Counted from the stretch's first letter, positions 16,018-24,889 are shown. The stretch is DNA of 34,056 bases from Prorocentrum cordatum (GCA_963575745.1 CAUYUJ010017632.1:195578-229633); one strand, 5' to 3'. Notes: a model not told the origin generated them from the letters alone. Program-made: numbers and translations.

Positions 16018-16378
16018 ATCCAGCCTCCTCCTCCTCCTCCTCCCCCTCCTCCTCTTCCTCCTCCTCCTCCTCCGTTTCCTTCTCCTCCTCCTCCTCCTCC
16101 TCCTCCTCTTCCCCCTCCCCCTCCTCCTTTCCTCCTCCTCCTCCCCTCCTCCTCCTTCTCTCCTCCCCCCTCCTCTTTTCCTCTTCCTCCTCCTCCTCCT
16201 CCTTCTCCTCCTCCTCCTCCTCCTCCTCCTCCTCCTCCTCCTCCTCGTCCCCCTCCTTTTCTTCTTTTTCCTCCCACTCCTCAGCCTCCTCCGCTCGCTA
16301 CTCATCCTGCTGCTCCTCCTCCGTTTCCTTCTCCTCCTCCTCCTCCTCCTCCTCCGCCGTGTCCTTCTCCTCATCATC
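16018..16378 (+). repeat. TCC array, 360 bases
   Basis: Interrupted (TCC)n with ccc, ttcc and cgtt variants. It ends in cttccttgatcgcag at 16417, a fair acceptor, but the sequence after it has no clear coding character. Confidence 0.9.
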
Positions 16379-16509
16379 CTTCCTCCGTGCTTCCGGGCCC
16401 CTTCCTTGATCGCAGTAGGCAGGAGCGACACCCCCGCCTCGGCGTAGACGAGGGACGGGTTCAAACGTTGAGGTTTTTGCCGAGGGTGTTTCAAGGTTCC
16501 CGAGGCCCG

Positions 16510-16620
16510 AGATAGGTTCCAGCAGCTGCGCCTTGTCGAGGGCATCATCTGGGGGTGCCGCAAGCGCTCCGCACGCCCGCAGGAGGCGTGAGTCATGGCT
16601 TTGCAGGCCAGAACGCGGAA
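16510..16620 (+). repeat. Family E repeat, copy 3
   Basis: ggttccagcagctgcgcctt, gtcgagggcatc and gggggtgccgc match the family E order, ending in gtcatggctttgcaggcc. Confidence 0.6.
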
Positions 16621-16647
16621 GGGCAGTGGAAACGTTACGGGGGGAAA

Positions 16648-16754
16648 GTCTACGAAGAAACAACGCCACAAACATGAACTTTTGGAGTTCCGCGCGGATT
16701 TCTTGGATCCGCGCCGGGCCCCCCAGTGGCGCCTCCAGCGCCAGTGTCTACGAA
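16648..16754 (+). mobile_element. Family A element, copy 6, left half only
   Basis: tacgaagaaacaacgccaca, aacttttggagttccgcgcg and ggatccgcgccgggcc are the family A left half. The right arm is missing. gtctacgaa flanks both ends (16648-16656 and 16746-16754), so a deletion or recombination between short direct repeats may have removed it. Confidence 0.65.
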
Positions 16755-16758
16755 ACAT

Positions 16759-16919
16759 AAGAGTGACCTGTCGCCGGAGTGACCTTTGGTGCGGGCCCAA
16801 TGGGGTCCCCCGATCGTTGAATGCGGTAAGGTAACAGCGGCTTGCTCGCCTGGTGGTGCCCCCGAAGGGCCCCCCCTTGGCCGCGCACTAAAGGTCACTC
16901 TTGCCTAGGGTCACTCCTG
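16759..16919. mobile_element. Inverted-repeat element, 42-base arms
   Basis: The left gagtgacctgtcgccggagt, gacctttggtgcgggcccaa pairs with the right ttggccgcgcactaaaggtc, actcttgcctagggtcactc. Each arm also contains an internal direct repeat of gagtgacc. It is immediately downstream of the half element at 16648. Confidence 0.8.
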
Positions 16920-16933
16920 CGTGTAGCCGACAG

Positions 16934-17036
16934 TGACTCACTCCCGCGAGGAGATCCAAGGTATCTCCCCAAACAGGGAGGTCGGAGGTGCCTCGCTCGG
17001 GGGGCCGCAGGGCAGGACGGCCCGCGCCGCATGTCA
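16934..17036 (+). CDS. Exon-like segment before TCC array
   Basis: Between an AG at 16932-16933 (gtgtagccgacag) and a GT at 17037 (gtatgc) the frame reads THSREEIQGISPNREVGG, then ASLGGPQGRTARAAC. Composition is ordinary, and the TCC array at 17050 would be the following intron. Phase does not match the exon at 17259 as drawn, so at least one boundary is wrong. Function unknown. Confidence 0.35.
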
Positions 17037-17049
17037 GTATGCCTGGGCG

Positions 17050-17245
17050 CAGCCTCCTCCTCCTCCTCCTCCTCCTCCTCCTCCTCCTCGTCCTCCTCTT
17101 CTCCTCCTCATCCTCCTCCTCCTCCTCCTCCTCCTCCGCCTCCTCCTCCTCCTCCTCCTCCTCCTCCTCCTCCTCCTCCTCCTCCTCCTCCTCCTCCTCC
17201 TCCTCCTCTCCTCCTCTTCCTCCTCCTCCTCCTCCTTCTCCTCCT
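17050..17245 (+). repeat. TCC array, probable intron
   Basis: A nearly pure (TCC)n run of about 200 bases, placed between two exon-like stretches. Confidence 0.95.
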
Positions 17246-17258
17246 CCACGAATTCGAG

Positions 17259-17426
17259 CACCTCCCCGCTTCGTGCCGCGCCGGCGCGGCTAAGCTGCGC
17301 GGCGCCCCGCGCGCGGGGCGCGAGAAACCCCTGCAGCGAGCCGTGCGCCAGGCGTCGGAGGCCGCGCAATGGGGGGGGGCGATGCAGCCGGACCGGGGCA
17401 CGAACAATCAGGGTCGGTTCGGGGAG
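17259..17426 (+). CDS. Internal exon after TCC array, unknown
   Basis: An AG at 17257-17258 and a GT at 17427 bound 168 bases (56 codons, phase zero at both ends): HLPASCRAGAAKLRGAPRAG, then REKPLQRAVRQASEAAQWGG and AMQPDRGTNNQGRFGE. It is basic with a helical middle. The TCC array supplies the polypyrimidine tract. I do not recognise the family. Confidence 0.45.
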
Positions 17427-17519
17427 GTTCACCCCAGAGCTCTTCCATGTTGTCACATGTTGTTTCCAGAGCTGTGGGATCCTGGCGTTTCCATGTTGTC
17501 ACATCACGGGCGTTTCTGC

Positions 17520-17665
17520 TGCATCTTGGAGCCCCGGGACCCTCACAGATCAATGCGGCTCGAACAATGGCGCGGAAAGATTGGGTCTGGGGCTCCGGTC
17601 GTGATTGTTTTGCGATGTTGCATTTTTCTGCAATGGCGGATCTCAGGGTTCGTGTTTGTACGATG
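17520..17665 (-). repeat. Family F repeat, copy 2 (reverse)
   Basis: ccccgggaccctcacagatc, gattgggtctggggctccgg, and cggatctcaggg are the reverse of family F copy 1. Confidence 0.6.
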
Positions 17666-17744
17666 TTCTTGTGCCCTTGGAATGTCTATTTGTGTTGGCC
17701 GGCGGAGGGCCTCCTGTTCTTGAAGGATGATGTTGGCTTCGGTC

Positions 17745-17907
17745 CAACTCCACTTGCAAATGGGGAGGCAGCGAGGGCTGCCGAAAAGGGGCCCTTCAGG
17801 GCCCGGGGCCCTTTCGGGCCCGGGCCCGGGCCCTTCAAGAGCCCATAAAGGGCCTTCAGGGCCCGAAAAGGCAACCTTTCTCCCACCTCGTTCATCGCCC
17901 CCCCCAT
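17745..17907. repeat. Family G GGGCCC-rich repeat, copy 2
   Basis: ggcagcgagggctgccgaaa is followed by ten or so overlapping gggccc palindromes (gggcccgggcccgggccc), then aaaggcaacctttctccc and ttcatcgcc. It could form strong hairpins. Confidence 0.75.
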
Positions 17908-18049
17908 GAATTCGCGCCCAATCCAGGCGCTCGCACCGCCTGCGCTCGTGCCGCTGCGGGGTGGACATTACCTTGAGGTCCTGGCGTTGCAGGTGTTTTC
18001 ACACTCGGCGTTTTCGCCTGATTATCGGGCCCCGGGACCCTCACCGATC

Positions 18050-18180
18050 GGAAGGTGTTTCACCATCTTCGGCCTTGGGAGGCCATCGCTGGGCCTCGGT
18101 GACAAGATTCAGACGAAAAGCCGGTCCCGTGGACGGGACTTCTAGGGGCCCCGCATGGAAAAAATCAAGGCGTCGCATGT
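18050..18180 (+). repeat. Family D arm, plus orientation
   Basis: atcttcggccttgggaggcc, gggcctcggtgacaagattc, gaaaagccggtcccgtggac and gggacttctaggggccccgc follow family D order. The minus arm at 18815 may be a distant partner. Confidence 0.6.
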
Positions 18181-18224
18181 CGCATGTTTGGGCTTTCGTG
18201 CATTTTTTCACACTGGACGTTTTC

Positions 18225-18365
18225 GCCCAATTTCGGGCCCCGGGGCCCTGATCGATCCGTCTCGAGGAACGACGCGGAAAGATGGAGTCGGGGGTGTGGG
18301 GCTCCGGGCTCCGGTCGTGCTTTGCCACGATGCTGTCATTCCCGGCTACGTCGCACCTCAGGGTA
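18225..18365 (-). repeat. Family F repeat, copy 3 (reverse)
   Basis: ttcgggccccggggccctga, tcgatccgtctcgagg, ggctccggtcgtgctttgcc and cctcagggtagc match copies 1 and 2. Confidence 0.6.
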
Positions 18366-18452
18366 GCTTCAGGGGCAACGACAGGCGGGGATGGGCTCGG
18401 GAGGGGGGAACATCGAGCCAGAAACGGCGAGATACATCTTATGACGAACGAA

Positions 18453-18521
18453 CAACTCACACCCATACCCATAGGAGGGTCGCAAGGAGGAGAACTGGCT
18501 ATGGGTATGGGTGCGAGTTGT
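18453..18521. repeat. Hairpin, 23-base stem
   Basis: acaactcacacccataccca at 18453 pairs with ggtatgggtgcgagttgt ending at 18521, with one mismatch. A related looser hairpin (aacacgcacccaca with tgtatgggtgcgtgctgtt) follows at 18570-18632, so the unit is probably duplicated. Confidence 0.7.
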
Positions 18522-18814
18522 CGGGCCCTGGGGGGAGCTCCTGTTCGAGCGGGGACCCCCATCGGACAAAACACGCACCCACAGCCTCCTCCCTCCCCCC
18601 TATGGGTGTATGGGTGCGTGCTGTTCGATCGTCATCCCATGGACACCTCGGCGGCAGGCCCCCGAGAGCGGCGCCGCACGCTCTTGGGCGGGGAGGGGGG
18701 GCCATCGGGCTCCCATGGCGGCGGCGACGCCTCGCGGGTCCCAGCTCCACGCTTCGCCCCCCCCCCCCCCTGAGCCTGTCCCCCCGCCGTTTCGTTGCCC
18801 CCCACCCAGACCCC

Positions 18815-18985
18815 AGACCCCCGACGTCCTGCTTTTTTCCTTGCGGCGAGCCCTGGAGGTCTCGACCCAGTCCCCATGGACCGTTTTTCTTCCTCCGGAG
18901 GCGTGTTTCGACGGTCCCGAGGCCCGGCGAGGGCCCCCCCGAGGCCGAAAGTAGCGAAAAACCTCCCGTCGATTTTGTTCATTGC
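18815..18985 (-). repeat. Family D arm, minus orientation
   Basis: cagacccccgacgtcctgc, ccctggaggtctcgacccag, gacggtcccgaggcccggcg and gaaaaacctcccgtcgattt are the family D landmarks in reverse. Confidence 0.7.
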
Positions 18986-19460
18986 CCGAGGGGGTCTGGG
19001 CATGTGGCTGCTCGGTGGCCGGCCATCCGTCCCGCGCGCCCACGGCGGGCACCCGGCCCCGCCCGGAGAGGCAAACGTCCCAGGCAGCCGCCGGCTGCGC
19101 TCGTAGGGCTGCCGCGCGCTCGCCGCGCCAGGAAAGGGAGGGCCTCCGCTCCTCGGCCGCCCGCCCGCCCTGCTTCGAGCAGTGGCGAGGCGTCCTGGCT
19201 TGCCGACGGCTCCGCCGAAGAATGTTCTGGGAGCCTTTCCTGGTCTGCACGGACTGTTCTCAGAACGTTCCCTGCTGGGACTGTCTTGTTTGCACACATC
19301 GTGCTCATGTTCTAAGAACCTTGTTTTTGCTCTCGAATTTGGTGGGGGGGTTCTAAGAACAAGTGGTGGTAGGCCTATCGGAATGCCGGGTCGGTCTGTC
19401 CCTGCTCAACTCCTCTCGCAAGGGGAAAGACCCAGGCACCCAACACATTGACTAACATCA
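18986..19460. other. Unassigned stretch
   Basis: It is GC-rich then more neutral sequence. Several frames are open (one ends at 19451), but none shows consistent coding character. ttctgggagcc, ttctcagaac and ttctaagaac words recur. I see no defined feature. Confidence 0.3.
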
Positions 19461-19469
19461 TGGCGGAGT

Positions 19470-19535
19470 CGAGTCGCAGTTTTCGGCCTCTGGTGGGCCC
19501 TCGCCAGGCCCTGCGGATTGTTAAACATTGATCAG
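19470..19535 (+). repeat. Family D arm fragment
   Basis: cagttttcggcctctggtgg, gccctcgccaggccctgcgg and attgttaaac are the middle of a family D arm. Confidence 0.55.
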
Positions 19536-19542
19536 AGACCCG

Positions 19543-19765
19543 AATCATCAGGGGTAACTCGGGTCAGGGCTAACTCGGGTTCGTTCTTCGGGAATCCCAA
19601 CCCGAGTTGCCCCGGGCCCGAGTTACCCCAGATAACTCGGGCGTCCAGAGCCCCAAATCATCAGGGATAATTCGGGTCAGGGCTAACTCGGGTTCGTTTT
19701 TCGGGAATCCAAACCCGAGTTGCCCCGGGCCCGAGTTACCCCGGATAACTCGGGCGCCCAAATTG
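19543..19765. repeat. 113-base tandem duplication with internal palindromes
   Basis: The unit starting aatcatcagg at 19543 repeats at 19656 with few changes. Each unit contains aactcgggttcgtt and its inverse aacccgagttg, plus gggcccgagttacccc facing gggtaactcgggtc. The words taactcggg and cgagtta recur four or more times per unit, so each copy can fold into several alternative hairpins. Confidence 0.9.
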
Positions 19766-19810
19766 ATTAGCTAGCCCTGGGGAAAGGATCAGGGCTTCTG
19801 GAGTCTCCGT

Positions 19811-19826
19811 ATGGCCGCCGTCGTCG

Positions 19827-19901
<75 letters not shown>

Positions 19902-19903
19902 GG
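19811..19903. repeat. GTC/GCC microsatellite
   Basis: Over 25 nearly pure trinucleotide units. Open on both strands as polyvaline, polyarginine or polythreonine, not taken as coding. Confidence 0.95.
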
Positions 19904-20164
19904 GGCGCCGCTTTTGGGCGCTCCGGTGCAAATGAGCGAAATGGCTCGGGCCGGAAGTCTGGTCTATGGGAGAGGCCCGTATTTGAAAGGCGGATGCACG
20001 TCCGCGGGCCGCCAAGCATGATTATACCCGACAGAGTTTGAGCGCAAAACGACTGCCCTGGACAAGCGTCCCCAGCACAAGGCCGCAACACGTGGCAGTT
20101 TGCGCCGCGAGCTCCTTGCAGCCGGGTCTGCTCAATAATTTCTTCTAGCCCTCTTTTGACCCTT

Positions 20165-20270
20165 GGAAGCCGCCAGGGAGCCTCTTCAATGCCTTTTGGG
20201 GCTCCCGGGGACCTCTTGGGACTCTGTGGGCTCCGTCGGTGTCTTTGAAGCCATCTTGGCCATCTTGTGG
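20165..20270. repeat. GGGGCCTCTTG-like degenerate repeat
   Basis: gggagcctcttc, ttggggctcc, gggacctcttggg and gccatcttgg are diverged units of the motif at 3255-3612. Confidence 0.55.
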
Positions 20271-20326
20271 AGGACGGCCCGGTTTGTTCCCTCCTTCTCT
20301 GATGTCTCGCCCCCTCTTTCCCCCCC

Positions 20327-20400
20327 CATCCTCCTCCACCTCCTCCTCCCCCTCCTCCGCCCCCTCCTCCTCCTCCTCCTCCTCCTCCTCCTCCTCCATC
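20327..20400 (+). repeat. TCC array
   Basis: (TCC)n of about 70 bases, followed by cgtttaccctcgcag, an acceptor, at 20445. Confidence 0.9.
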
Positions 20401-20445
20401 TTGTGCAAGAGCCATGGCACGCGTGCCGCTCGTTTACCCTCGCAG

Positions 20446-20578
20446 GCCTAGCGCTTCCAAGCACTCCGTCTGCTTGCCCTGGGCTCGCCTTGTCTCCCGG
20501 GCCACGTCGGGCAGCGGAGCTCGCCTCTGAGAGGCTGGCCTGTGACGCGTTCAATATGAGAATGCTCTGCCTTCGCGC
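20446..20578 (+). CDS. Exon-like segment between TCC and CT arrays
   Basis: From the acceptor at 20444-20445 one frame reads LALPSTPSACPGLALSPGPR, then RAAELASERLACDAFNMRML. The second half is helical and plausible. The 3' boundary lies before the CT array at 20580. It probably belongs to the same gene as the terminal exon at 20717. Family unknown. Confidence 0.35.
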
Positions 20579-20697
20579 TCGCTCTCTCTCTCTCTCTCTC
20601 TCTTTCTCTCGTTTTCTTTTGTTCGTTCTCTCTCTCTCTCTCTTTCTCTCTGCTCCCCCTCTGCCATAATATGCCTCTCTCTCTCTTTCTCTCCCCT
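20579..20697 (+). repeat. CT dinucleotide arrays, probable intron
   Basis: Three (CT)n blocks separated by short gaps, ending in ttttccttccaccgtcag, a canonical acceptor, at 20716. Confidence 0.9.
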
Positions 20698-20716
20698 TTT
20701 TTCCTTCCACCGTCAG

Positions 20717-20821
20717 AATCCGTCCATATCCACCGCTTCCGAGGTGTCCCCCCAGGACCTCGACGACCGCTCCAGCAGCGGTGGACACGGACATCGCGCG
20801 CCCACGATGGCGGGACAGTGA
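20717..20821 (+). CDS. C-terminal exon, unknown protein
   Basis: The acceptor at 20716 is strong. The frame reads NPSISTASEVSPQDLDDRSS, then SGGHGHRAPTMAGQ, with TGA at 20819-20821. It is Ser-rich and acidic, like a disordered tail. The CT intron upstream and the exon at 20446 are likely parts of the same gene. Both other frames are less protein-like. No family recognised. Confidence 0.55.
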   Translation, partial: NPSISTASEVSPQDLDDRSSSGGHGHRAPTMAGQ

Positions 20822-20899
20822 TACACAGAATCCTCTACTCCCCCTGGGCCGCTGGCAGGGTGTGAGCAGCTCTTGAGGTGAATGTCGTCTAGCGGCGAG

Positions 20900-20952
20900 T
20901 ATTTTTCTCTCTCTCTCTCTCTCTCTCTCTGTCTCGCTCCCTCTCTCTCTCG
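20900..20952 (+). repeat. CT microsatellite
   Basis: (CT)n ending in ctctctcggcag, an acceptor-like AG, at 20956. Confidence 0.9.
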
Positions 20953-20956
20953 GCAG

Positions 20957-21244
20957 CTCCCGCCAGGGGGTGGCCCGAGGGGGGGCGGCCTTCCAACAAG
21001 GCAGGAGAGGCGCATCAGAGGCTTCTCCCAGCTTCCAGACACCCTTCCTGGAAGCCCCTGGCTCGTTTTTCTGAGGAGGCCTCTCCCTCCCAAGACGTCC
21101 ACCAGCTTCTCTGACGGCTGCCCCCCTCGCGACACCCACTTGTGGGCGCCGCTAACTCTCCCCTTCGCGCCGTCGCGGCTCTCCACTTGTAGTCCGGCGA
21201 GTACAGACCAGAGGACCTACCAACCTTGTATTGTAGCCAGGTGA
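20957..21244 (+). CDS. Doubtful exon after CT array
   Basis: The frame from the AG at 20955-20956 stays open to TGA at 21242-21244, including RQERRIRGFSQLPDTLPGSP. The reverse strand is also open over the same stretch (ARQ...SGSWEKPLMRLS). Composition does not decide. It may be coding on one strand or neither. Confidence 0.2.
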   Translation, partial: LPPGGGPRGGGLPTRQERRIRGFSQLPDTLPGSPWLVFLRRPLPPKTSTSFSDGCPPRDTHLWAPLTLPFAPSRLSTCSPASTDQRTYQPCIVAR

Positions 21245-21417
21245 AGCACTTAAACCTGTACCGCATGACTGTGCCTGGAGACGCGTCTTAAACACGAACG
21301 GCTGGCATGCAGATGGGCATCCTGGTTCAAAAAAGTCCCCTTCGCGCCGCAAACAGAAACCAACACGTTTGCCTTGTGCGCTTCTACCCCTTTATTATCC
21401 CTCCGCGCCGCCCCCAG

Positions 21418-21515
21418 TGGAGTCCGTGCGCAGCCAGCTCTTGGGCGGCCTCCGCTCCTTGGGCTTCGGGGGCAAGGAGCCGGGCGCAGCACGGCGACGA
21501 CGACGAGGACGATGA
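21418..21515 (+). CDS. Exon at the left edge of the GAT array
   Basis: After ttattatccctccgcgccgcccccag the frame reads VESVRSQLLGGLRSLGFGGK, then EPGAARRRRRGR, and meets TGA at 21513-21515 as the GAT array begins. The helical VESVRSQLLGGLRSL looks genuine. The exon either ends the protein at this stop or is spliced out of the array edge (a GT lies at 21521) to continue at 22562. Family unknown. Confidence 0.5.
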
Positions 21516-21872
21516 CGATAGGTGATGACGATGCCGACGCCGATGCCGATGACGAGTGCGAAGATGATGATGAAGATGATGAAGATGATGATGGTGATGA
21601 TGATGATGCTGATGATGATGATGCTGAAGATGCTGCTGCTGCTGCTGATGATGATGATGTTGATGTTGATCATGGTCTCGAGGACGAGAATGATGCTGAT
21701 GCTGATGACGATGATGCTGATGATGACGATGATGGTGATGATGATGGTGATAAGAACAACGATATTGATGCTGAAAATGATGATGATGATGATGATGATG
21801 CTGATGATGATGACGGTAATGAGGATTGTGCTACTGCTGCTGGTGGTGATAAGGGTGGTTCTGATGATGATA

Positions 21873-21910
<38 letters not shown>

Positions 21911-22560
21911 CATGACAATCACGATGCTGATGCTGATGCTGATGATGCTGCTGCTGATGATGATGACGGTCATGATGATGATGATGCTGATGGTGATTAT
22001 GATTGTGAGGATGAGGATGAGGGCGAGGAGGAAACCAGGCACAGCACGACGACGTCGACGATTTTGATGACGATGAGGATGATATGTCAATGCCGATAAT
22101 GATGTTGGTTGGTGAATACGTAGACGATGAAATTAATGATGATGATGACGATGATGATGATGATGCTGATGCTGATGATGATGATGATGAAGATGTTGAT
22201 GTGATGATGTTGCTGCCGACGATGGTGCTGATGCTGATGATGCTTTTGGTCATGCTGAGGATGAGGCGAATAATGATGATCACGAGGATGAGGCGCAGGA
22301 GGAGGTGGATGATGAGGATGCGGATGAGGATGAGGATGAGGATGAGGATGAGGATGGGGATGAGTATGAGATGAGGAGGAGGATAAGGAGGATGATGGTT
22401 GTGATTGTGATGACCATGATGATGCTGGTGATGATGATGGTTATGAGGACGATGATGATGATGCTGATGATGATGCTGCTGCTGCTGATGATGATGATGA
22501 TGGTAACGACGACGATGATGATCATGGTGATGCTGATGGTGATGCTGATGATGATGATTA
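21487..22560 (+). repeat. GAT array, 1.07 kb
   Basis: GAT, GAC, GCT and GAG units with drifting composition. Open for 240 codons as an Asp-rich frame (21374-22099), but also as Met- and Ile-rich frames, so openness is no proof of coding. It lies between an exon and a clear acidic C-terminal exon. Confidence 0.9.
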
Positions 22561-22561
22561 G

Positions 22562-22807
22562 GTTAATGAGGTCGACGATGAGGATGAGGATGATAAGCAG
22601 GACGAGGACGAGGGCGAAGACGAGGACGAGGACAATCACTACGAAGAAGACGACGACGACGACGACGACTACGGCGGAACCGACGACGACCCCGAAAAAC
22701 ATTGTTCTACAGACTCGTCCCAGAGCGCACTCTCGCAGGGTACTTCTCGCCGCCAATCCCTGCCATCCTCGCCGCACGAGAATATTCACGACGGTCGAGT
22801 TTTCTAA
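22562..22807 (+). CDS. Acidic C-terminal exon, unknown protein
   Basis: The frame from the AG at 22560-22561 reads 81 residues: an acidic first half (VNEVDDEDEDDKQDED, an Asp run at about residues 34-40) followed by YGGTDDDPEKHCSTDSSQSA, LSQGTSRRQSLPSSPHEN and IHDGRVF, with TAA at 22805-22807. The second half is non-repetitive and well balanced, with RRQS-type phosphorylation sites. The preceding GAT array is likely the intron or an expanded acidic region of the same gene. Confidence 0.5.
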   Translation, partial: VNEVDDEDEDDKQDEDEGEDEDEDNHYEEDDDDDDDYGGTDDDPEKHCSTDSSQSALSQGTSRRQSLPSSPHENIHDGRVF

Positions 22808-23190
22808 TGGTTTGGGCTCTGCGGGCCCTGACAGGGCCCCTGAGTCGTCAAACAACCACTATGTACTGGAGAACCCGTCCTGGGGAATGCGTCCAGACCC
22901 TGGGGGAGCCACGTTGTGCACAACAACATACGGTGTCGCATGTCCAGGATCATGCCGTGGATGCACCCCCTGTGTGCCACTCGCACGCATGCCTTTCGAG
23001 AGGATGGACTCCGTGCCCCATCATATATCCCCGACGCGGGTCCGATGTTTTTGCGGGGTCCTTGGAAGTCCCGACCCTTTCCCCGGGACAGGCTTTTCAT
23101 CCTGAATCGTTGTTCCGCGGTCCCGAGGCCTTTCGAGGGCCCCCCGAGGCCGACATTTGCCAAACACTTCCCGCCTCGGGGAGGCGTTGT
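22808..23190. mobile_element. Family D foldback element FB2
   Basis: A plus arm (22808-22960: gggccctgacagggcccctg, gtcgtcaaacaacc, ggagaacccgtcctgggg) is followed after about 70 bases by a minus arm (23030-23190: ccttggaagtcccgaccctt, ttcatcctgaatcgttgttc, ggtcccgaggcctttcgagg). The same layout as FB1. Confidence 0.7.
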
Positions 23191-23194
23191 CTTC

Positions 23195-23370
23195 ATGCCT
23201 CCAGCGTCGAGCCCAGGCGGCGGCGCGGGCCTCGTCCAGGGCGCCCAGAAAGGGGCCCCCCGCACGCGGAGTCGGGGAGCCCTGCGCCGCATCGCCGAGG
23301 CATCGGCGGCGCGGTGCGAGGCGGGACCTGGCATTCTCCATCCTGTTGGGGGGCGCGTCACGAGGGGGGG
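23195..23370 (+). CDS. Exon-like segment, unknown
   Basis: The ATG at 23195 (or an AG at about 23204) opens MPPASSPGGGAGLVQGAQKG, then APRTRSRGALRRIAEASAAR and CEAGPGILHP. Composition is coding-like and the RRIAEASAARCE part is helical. It sits between FB2 and family G copy 3, and the frame dissolves into a G run after 23360. Function unknown. Confidence 0.3.
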
Positions 23371-23374
23371 GGGG

Positions 23375-23520
23375 AGCGATGCACTGTGGGGGCAGCGAGG
23401 GCTGCAGAAAAGGGGCCCCGAAGGGGGCCCCTGAGGGCCCCCATAAAGGGGCCCTCCAGGGCCCAGAAAGGGGGCCCTTGGGGCCCGAGAGGGGCACCGT
23501 TCTCCCTCCCCCCCTATTTC
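23375..23520. repeat. Family G GGGCCC-rich repeat, copy 3
   Basis: ggcagcgagggctgcagaaa, aggggccccgaagggggccc, and ggcccttggggcccgagagg mirror copy 2. Confidence 0.75.
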
Positions 23521-23538
23521 TCGCCCCCCCCCGCTTAG

Positions 23539-23615
23539 GAGGAGGAGGAGGAGTAGGAGAGGAGGAGGAGGAGGAGGAGGAGGAGGAGGAGGAGGAACAG
23601 GAGGAGGAGCAGGAG
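23539..23615 (-). repeat. GGA microsatellite
   Basis: (GGA)n on the plus strand. It is followed by three gtgcgggaag-type short repeats up to about 23725. Confidence 0.9.
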
Positions 23616-23844
23616 GAAGAAGAGTGGCGTTCGGGAAGCCCGCGCCCATGACGAAGGCAAGGGCGTGCGGGAAGCGCGTGAGGAGGAGCGCCCGTGCGGG
23701 AAGTCCGCGCCCCAGGAAGGCGTGCGGGATGTCCTCCCTCCCTCAGCCATTAGACGTTGCGCAATCCTGGCGTCGCGGATGCATCAGCGGTGCGGTTGGA
23801 TCCCGTCGCCCCGGAGGCTGCGGCGGCACTCCCCAGGAGCGTCG

Positions 23845-23975
23845 CCGTCGGCGGCGTCGTCGGCGTCGTCGTCGGCGGCGTCGTCGTCGTGGTCGTCGGC
23901 GTCGTCGGCGTCGTGGTCGTGGGCGTGTGCGTCGTCGTCGTCGGCGTTGTCGGCGTCAGTGTCGTCGTCGTCGTG
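23845..23975. repeat. GTC/GGC trinucleotide array
   Basis: cgtcgtcggcg-type units. Asp- and Val-rich frames over it are artefacts. Confidence 0.9.
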
Positions 23976-23984
23976 GATCCTGCG

Positions 23985-24180
23985 CCAGGCAGCGGCAGGG
24001 CCCGCCGCGCGCGCGTTCGCGCTCGAGCTGCCCGCGCGAGGCCGCTCGGCAGCCCCCTCTCGCGGCCCGCGCGGCGCGCCCCGCCGCGCGGCCTGCGAGG
24101 TGCCACCGCGCAGGGCCGAGGTGCCCTCGTGCTCCGAGGCGGCCCCTTGGCTTGCGTCGCCCACTCGGGCCGTTTCGGCA
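23985..24180. CDS. Exon-like island between arrays, strand uncertain
   Basis: This non-repetitive, very GC-rich stretch is open on both strands. Plus: RQAAAGPAARAFALELPARG and onward. Minus, starting at an ATG beside the TCC array: MGLAETARVGDASQGAASEH. The minus reading has a more natural composition, but the upstream strand signal is not decisive. Family unknown. Confidence 0.3.
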
Positions 24181-24189
24181 AGGCCCATC

Positions 24190-24209
24190 TGCTGCTGCTG
24201 CTCCTCCTC

Positions 24210-24263
<54 letters not shown>

Positions 24264-24608
24264 CTCCTCCTCCTCTTCCTCCTCCTCCTCCTCCTCCTCC
24301 TCCTCCTCCTCCTCCTCCTCCTCCTCCTCCTCCTCCTCCCCCTCCTCCTCCTGCTCCCTCCTCCTCCTCCTCCTCCCTCCTCCTCCCCTCTCCTCCTCCT
24401 CCTCCTCCTCCTCCCTCCTCCTCCTCCTCCTCCTCCTCCCTCCTCCTCCTCTCCTCCTCCTCCTTCCTCCTCTGCTCCTCCTCCTCCTCTTCCTCCTCCT
24501 CCTCCTCCTCCTCCTCCTCCTCCTCCTCCTCCTCATCCTCCCCTCCTCCTCCCCCCTCCTCCTCCTCCTCCTCCTCCTCATTGTCCTCCTCCTCCTCCTC
24601 CTCCTCCT

Positions 24609-24639
<31 letters not shown>

Positions 24640-24650
24640 ATCCTCTTTGG
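24190..24650 (+). repeat. TCC array, 460 bases, probable intron
   Basis: Nearly pure (TCC)n with ctt, ccc and tgc interruptions, ending in atcatcctctttggcag at 24653. Confidence 0.95.
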
Positions 24651-24653
24651 CAG

Positions 24654-24752
24654 GGTACAGATGCGACAATGCATGGGGCAACTGTCGGCCATATCGAGGT
24701 GACAGAGATGGGAGCTGGGCGGGAGAGGAGACAATATAGTGGAAACAAGTAG
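24654..24752 (+). CDS. Exon after TCC array, probably terminal
   Basis: From the acceptor the frame reads GTDATMHGATVGHIEVTEMG, then AGRERRQYSGNK and TAG at 24750-24752. One other frame ends sooner and a third reads GYRCDNAWGNCRPYRGD. The chosen one has the best composition. A donor at the stop is possible (aacaag|tagg). Function unknown. Confidence 0.4.
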   Translation, partial: GTDATMHGATVGHIEVTEMGAGRERRQYSGNK

Positions 24753-24889
24753 GGTAACCGCCCCCCCAGCAACAGTTCGGGAACACTGGCCTCCCGACCC
24801 TCCCCCTTCTCCTCCTTTTGGAGGTGTCGTGTCGTCGTCTCCTCCCCTTGCTTGGGCGCACTGCTAAGCCCGCGCGTCCCCTCCCCCAG

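Noticed and set aside
19811-19903. Val- or Arg-rich protein
   Set aside because: It is a GTC microsatellite with no flanking coding sequence in the same frame.
24190-24650. Polyserine, polyleucine, polyproline and polyglutamate frames
   Set aside because: All frames of a TCC array are open, so openness carries no information.
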